The translations under genes were made by a program, and so were the position numbers. DNA of 7,494 bases from Clostridia bacterium (GTDB taxonomy: Bacteria; Bacillota; Clostridia; Christensenellales; Borkfalkiaceae), in contig JAGBYC010000067.1 of NCBI GenBank assembly GCA_017628935.1, positions 1 to 7,494 on the forward strand, read 5' to 3'. Shown here one piece after another: positions 5,733-7,494 of the stretch. The notes under the pieces were generated by a model. That model searched no databases and was not told where the DNA came from. It saw only the letters and a list, made by a program, of their open reading frames with translations. Within the stretch, counting starts at the first letter, position 1, and each line of letters starts with the position of its first letter.

Positions 5733-7494
5733 ATGGCTATTTCAAAACAAAAATTAAGCGAAGAACTTACAGCCGAGTTTAAAAAGACTTTGTCTTTAAC
5801 AAAACTTGTAGATATTGAAGTAGACGCTGAACTTCGCCAAAGTTTTATCGACTATGCAATGGCAGTTAACCGTTCACGTGCTATTCCTGACGTGCGTGAC
5901 GGTTTAAAACCCGTTCACAGAAGAATTTTATATTCAATGAACGAAATAGGTTTAGTGCCTGAAAAACCTTATAAAAAATGTGCTACAATCGTCGGTGACG
6001 TGTTAGGTAAATACCACCCACACGGTGACAGTTCCGTTTACGACGCGTTAGTTCGCTTAGCGCAAGACTGGACTATTAATTTACCACTTGTAGACGGTCA
6101 CGGTAACTTCGGTTCAGTAGACGGCGACTCTGCCGCTGCTTACCGTTATACCGAAGCAAAAATGAGCAAACTTGCTTTAGAAATGCTTCGTGATATCGAT
6201 AAAGATACCGTTGATATGAAATCAAACTTCGACGATACGAGAAAAGAACCAGTTGTTTTACCAAGTAGATATCCAAACCTTTTAGTAAACGGTTCTGACG
6301 GTATTGCCGTTGGTATGGCAACTAATATTCCACCACACAACTTATCTGAAATTATCGACGGTACTATTGCAGTTATCGACAATCCTGAAATTGATATCGA
6401 CGAACTTATGAATTATATACCAGCCCCTGACTTCCCAACGGGTGGTATTATAATGGGTCGTAGTGGTATTCGTAACGCTTACCGTACTGGTAGGGGCAAC
6501 TTTATTTTACGTAGTAAATGTGAAATTGAAGAATACGCTAACGGTACGCGTAGCCGTATTATCGTAACCGAACTTCCTTACCAAGTAAATAAGCAAAAAC
6601 TTATTGAAAATATCGTAGAACAAGTTAAAGATAAGCGTTTAGAAGGTATTGCTAATATTAACGACGAATCAGACCGTCAAGGTATGCGTATCGTAATAGA
6701 CGTTAAGAAAGACGCTAACGCGCAAATCGTATTAAATTCGCTTTACAAACAAACTAAACTTCAATCGTCTGACGGTATTATAATGCTTGCTTTAGTTGGA
6801 ACTGACCCTAAAGTATTAAACCTTAAAGAAATTTTAGAGCATTATCTTAACCACCAACGCGAAGTTATTAAACGCCGTACTAAATACGACCTTGATAAAG
6901 CCGAAGAAAGATGCCTTATCGTAACCGGTTTAATTAAAGCCCTTAACGATATTGATAAAGTTGTTGAAATTATTAAAACTTCTAAAGATAGAAGTGATGC
7001 GGCGCTTCGTTTAACTACTGAGTTCGACTTAGACGTTGAGGGTAGACAAGCAAACGCTATCTTAGATATGAGATTGCAAACGCTTACAAACCTTGCTGTT
7101 TCTAAGCTTGAAAACGAATACAACGAACTTATCGCGCTTATTGCCGACCTTAAAGATATTTTGGCTAAACCAGAACGCGTAGACGCTATTATTAAAGACG
7201 ATTTACTTATTATTAAGGAAAAATACGGCGAAGAAAGAAAAACTGAAATTTCGGTATTAGAAGGCTGTATTGAAGACGCTGCTTTAATTCCAGTTGAAGA
7301 CGTTGTTATTTCTCTTACTCATTTAGGTTACGTTAAACGTTTACCAGTTGCTGAATATCGCGCTCAAAACCGTGGTGGTAAAGGTGTAACTGGCCATAAA
7401 CCTAAAGAAGAAGACTTTGTTGAAAATATGTTCGTAACTTCAACGCACGACGATATTATGTTCTTTACAAACTATGGTAAAGTATATCGTATAA
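5733..7494 (+). CDS. gyrA: DNA gyrase subunit A (5' part, runs off the window)
   Basis: The frame is open to the window end and gives 587 complete codons of an expected 800 or more. GyrA breaks and rejoins DNA through a tyrosine. The winged-helix and tower regions show DGLKPVHRRIL (56-66), KYHPHGDSSVYD (93-104) and RYTE (138-141), with catalytic Y139. DFPTGGIIMG (233-242) and QGMRIVI (316-322) follow. The first blade of the C-terminal wrapping domain begins near 525, with LGYVKRLP (531-538) and a GyrA-box-like QNRGGKG (545-551). The box argues for gyrase rather than topoisomerase IV, although its second residue is N instead of the usual R. The quinolone-determining positions equivalent to E. 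coli S83 and D87 are S100 and D104, the usual drug-sensitive residues. Y137 replaces the Met usually found two residues before the catalytic Tyr. The start is firm: ATG with AGGAGGG at 5722-5728, 12 nt after gyrB, so the two are co-transcribed. Confidence 0.95.
   Translation, partial: MAISKQKLSEELTAEFKKTLSLTKLVDIEVDAELRQSFIDYAMAVNRSRAIPDVRDGLKPVHRRILYSMNEIGLVPEKPYKKCATIVGDVLGKYHPHGDSSVYDALVRLAQDWTINLPLVDGHGNFGSVDGDSAAAYRYTEAKMSKLALEMLRDIDKDTVDMKSNFDDTRKEPVVLPSRYPNLLVNGSDGIAVGMATNIPPHNLSEIIDGTIAVIDNPEIDIDELMNYIPAPDFPTGGIIMGRSGIRNAYRTGRGNFILRSKCEIEEYANGTRSRIIVTELPYQVNKQKLIENIVEQVKDKRLEGIANINDESDRQGMRIVIDVKKDANAQIVLNSLYKQTKLQSSDGIIMLALVGTDPKVLNLKEILEHYLNHQREVIKRRTKYDLDKAEERCLIVTGLIKALNDIDKVVEIIKTSKDRSDAALRLTTEFDLDVEGRQANAILDMRLQTLTNLAVSKLENEYNELIALIADLKDILAKPERVDAIIKDDLLIIKEKYGEERKTEISVLEGCIEDAALIPVEDVVISLTHLGYVKRLPVAEYRAQNRGGKGVTGHKPKEEDFVENMFVTSTHDDIMFFTNYGKVYRI

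Overview
The window looks like core chromosome of an AT-rich, low-GC Gram-positive bacterium, most likely an endospore-forming relative of the Clostridia. The evidence is a YabP/YabQ sporulation pair next to a DivIC/FtsB-type division gene, strong AGGAGG-type ribosome binding sites, and clostridial-type GyrB and GyrA sequences. All convincing genes are on the + strand. I see no mobile element, CRISPR array, tRNA or rRNA, and no complete undescribed multi-gene system. The unusual points are in the control regions and in gene overlaps.

Layout. (1) 1-656 is the 3' end of a membrane protein of the PTS EIIC-like family, closed by a terminator hairpin at 674-705. (2) 708-3605 is a tightly packed five-gene run: yabP, yabQ, divIC, a Ppx/GppA-type phosphatase and an M50-type membrane metalloprotease. 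Adjacent genes overlap by 1 nt (yabP/yabQ), 170 nt (yabQ/divIC), 11-14 nt (divIC/ppx) and 4 nt (ppx/M50). A perfect 10-bp terminator stem at 3618-3650 ends the unit. (3) 3606-3809 (204 nt) is the longest gap. It holds that terminator, a 9+3+9 inverted repeat, three phased 7-A tracts, an extended -10 promoter and a GC-rich alternating purine-pyrimidine tract just before the gyrB ribosome binding site. (4) 3810-7494 is gyrB (complete) and gyrA (5' 587 codons, running off the window), 12 nt apart.

How it works together. The five-gene unit mixes sporulation genes (yabP, yabQ) with a gene needed for vegetative division (divIC). The sequence suggests how they could be separated. A sigma-E-like promoter overlaps the terminator in front of yabP, and a sigma-A-like promoter with a perfect TATAAT lies inside yabQ about 75 nt before divIC. 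The Shine-Dalgarno of yabP is inside the right arm of the upstream terminator hairpin, so read-through RNA would be terminated or have its ribosome site masked, while RNA started at the sigma-E-like site would not. The gyrase operon has its own promoter with features (phased A-tracts, Z-DNA-prone tract) that could make it respond to supercoiling. These regulatory readings are inferences from sequence; the gene identities are much firmer.
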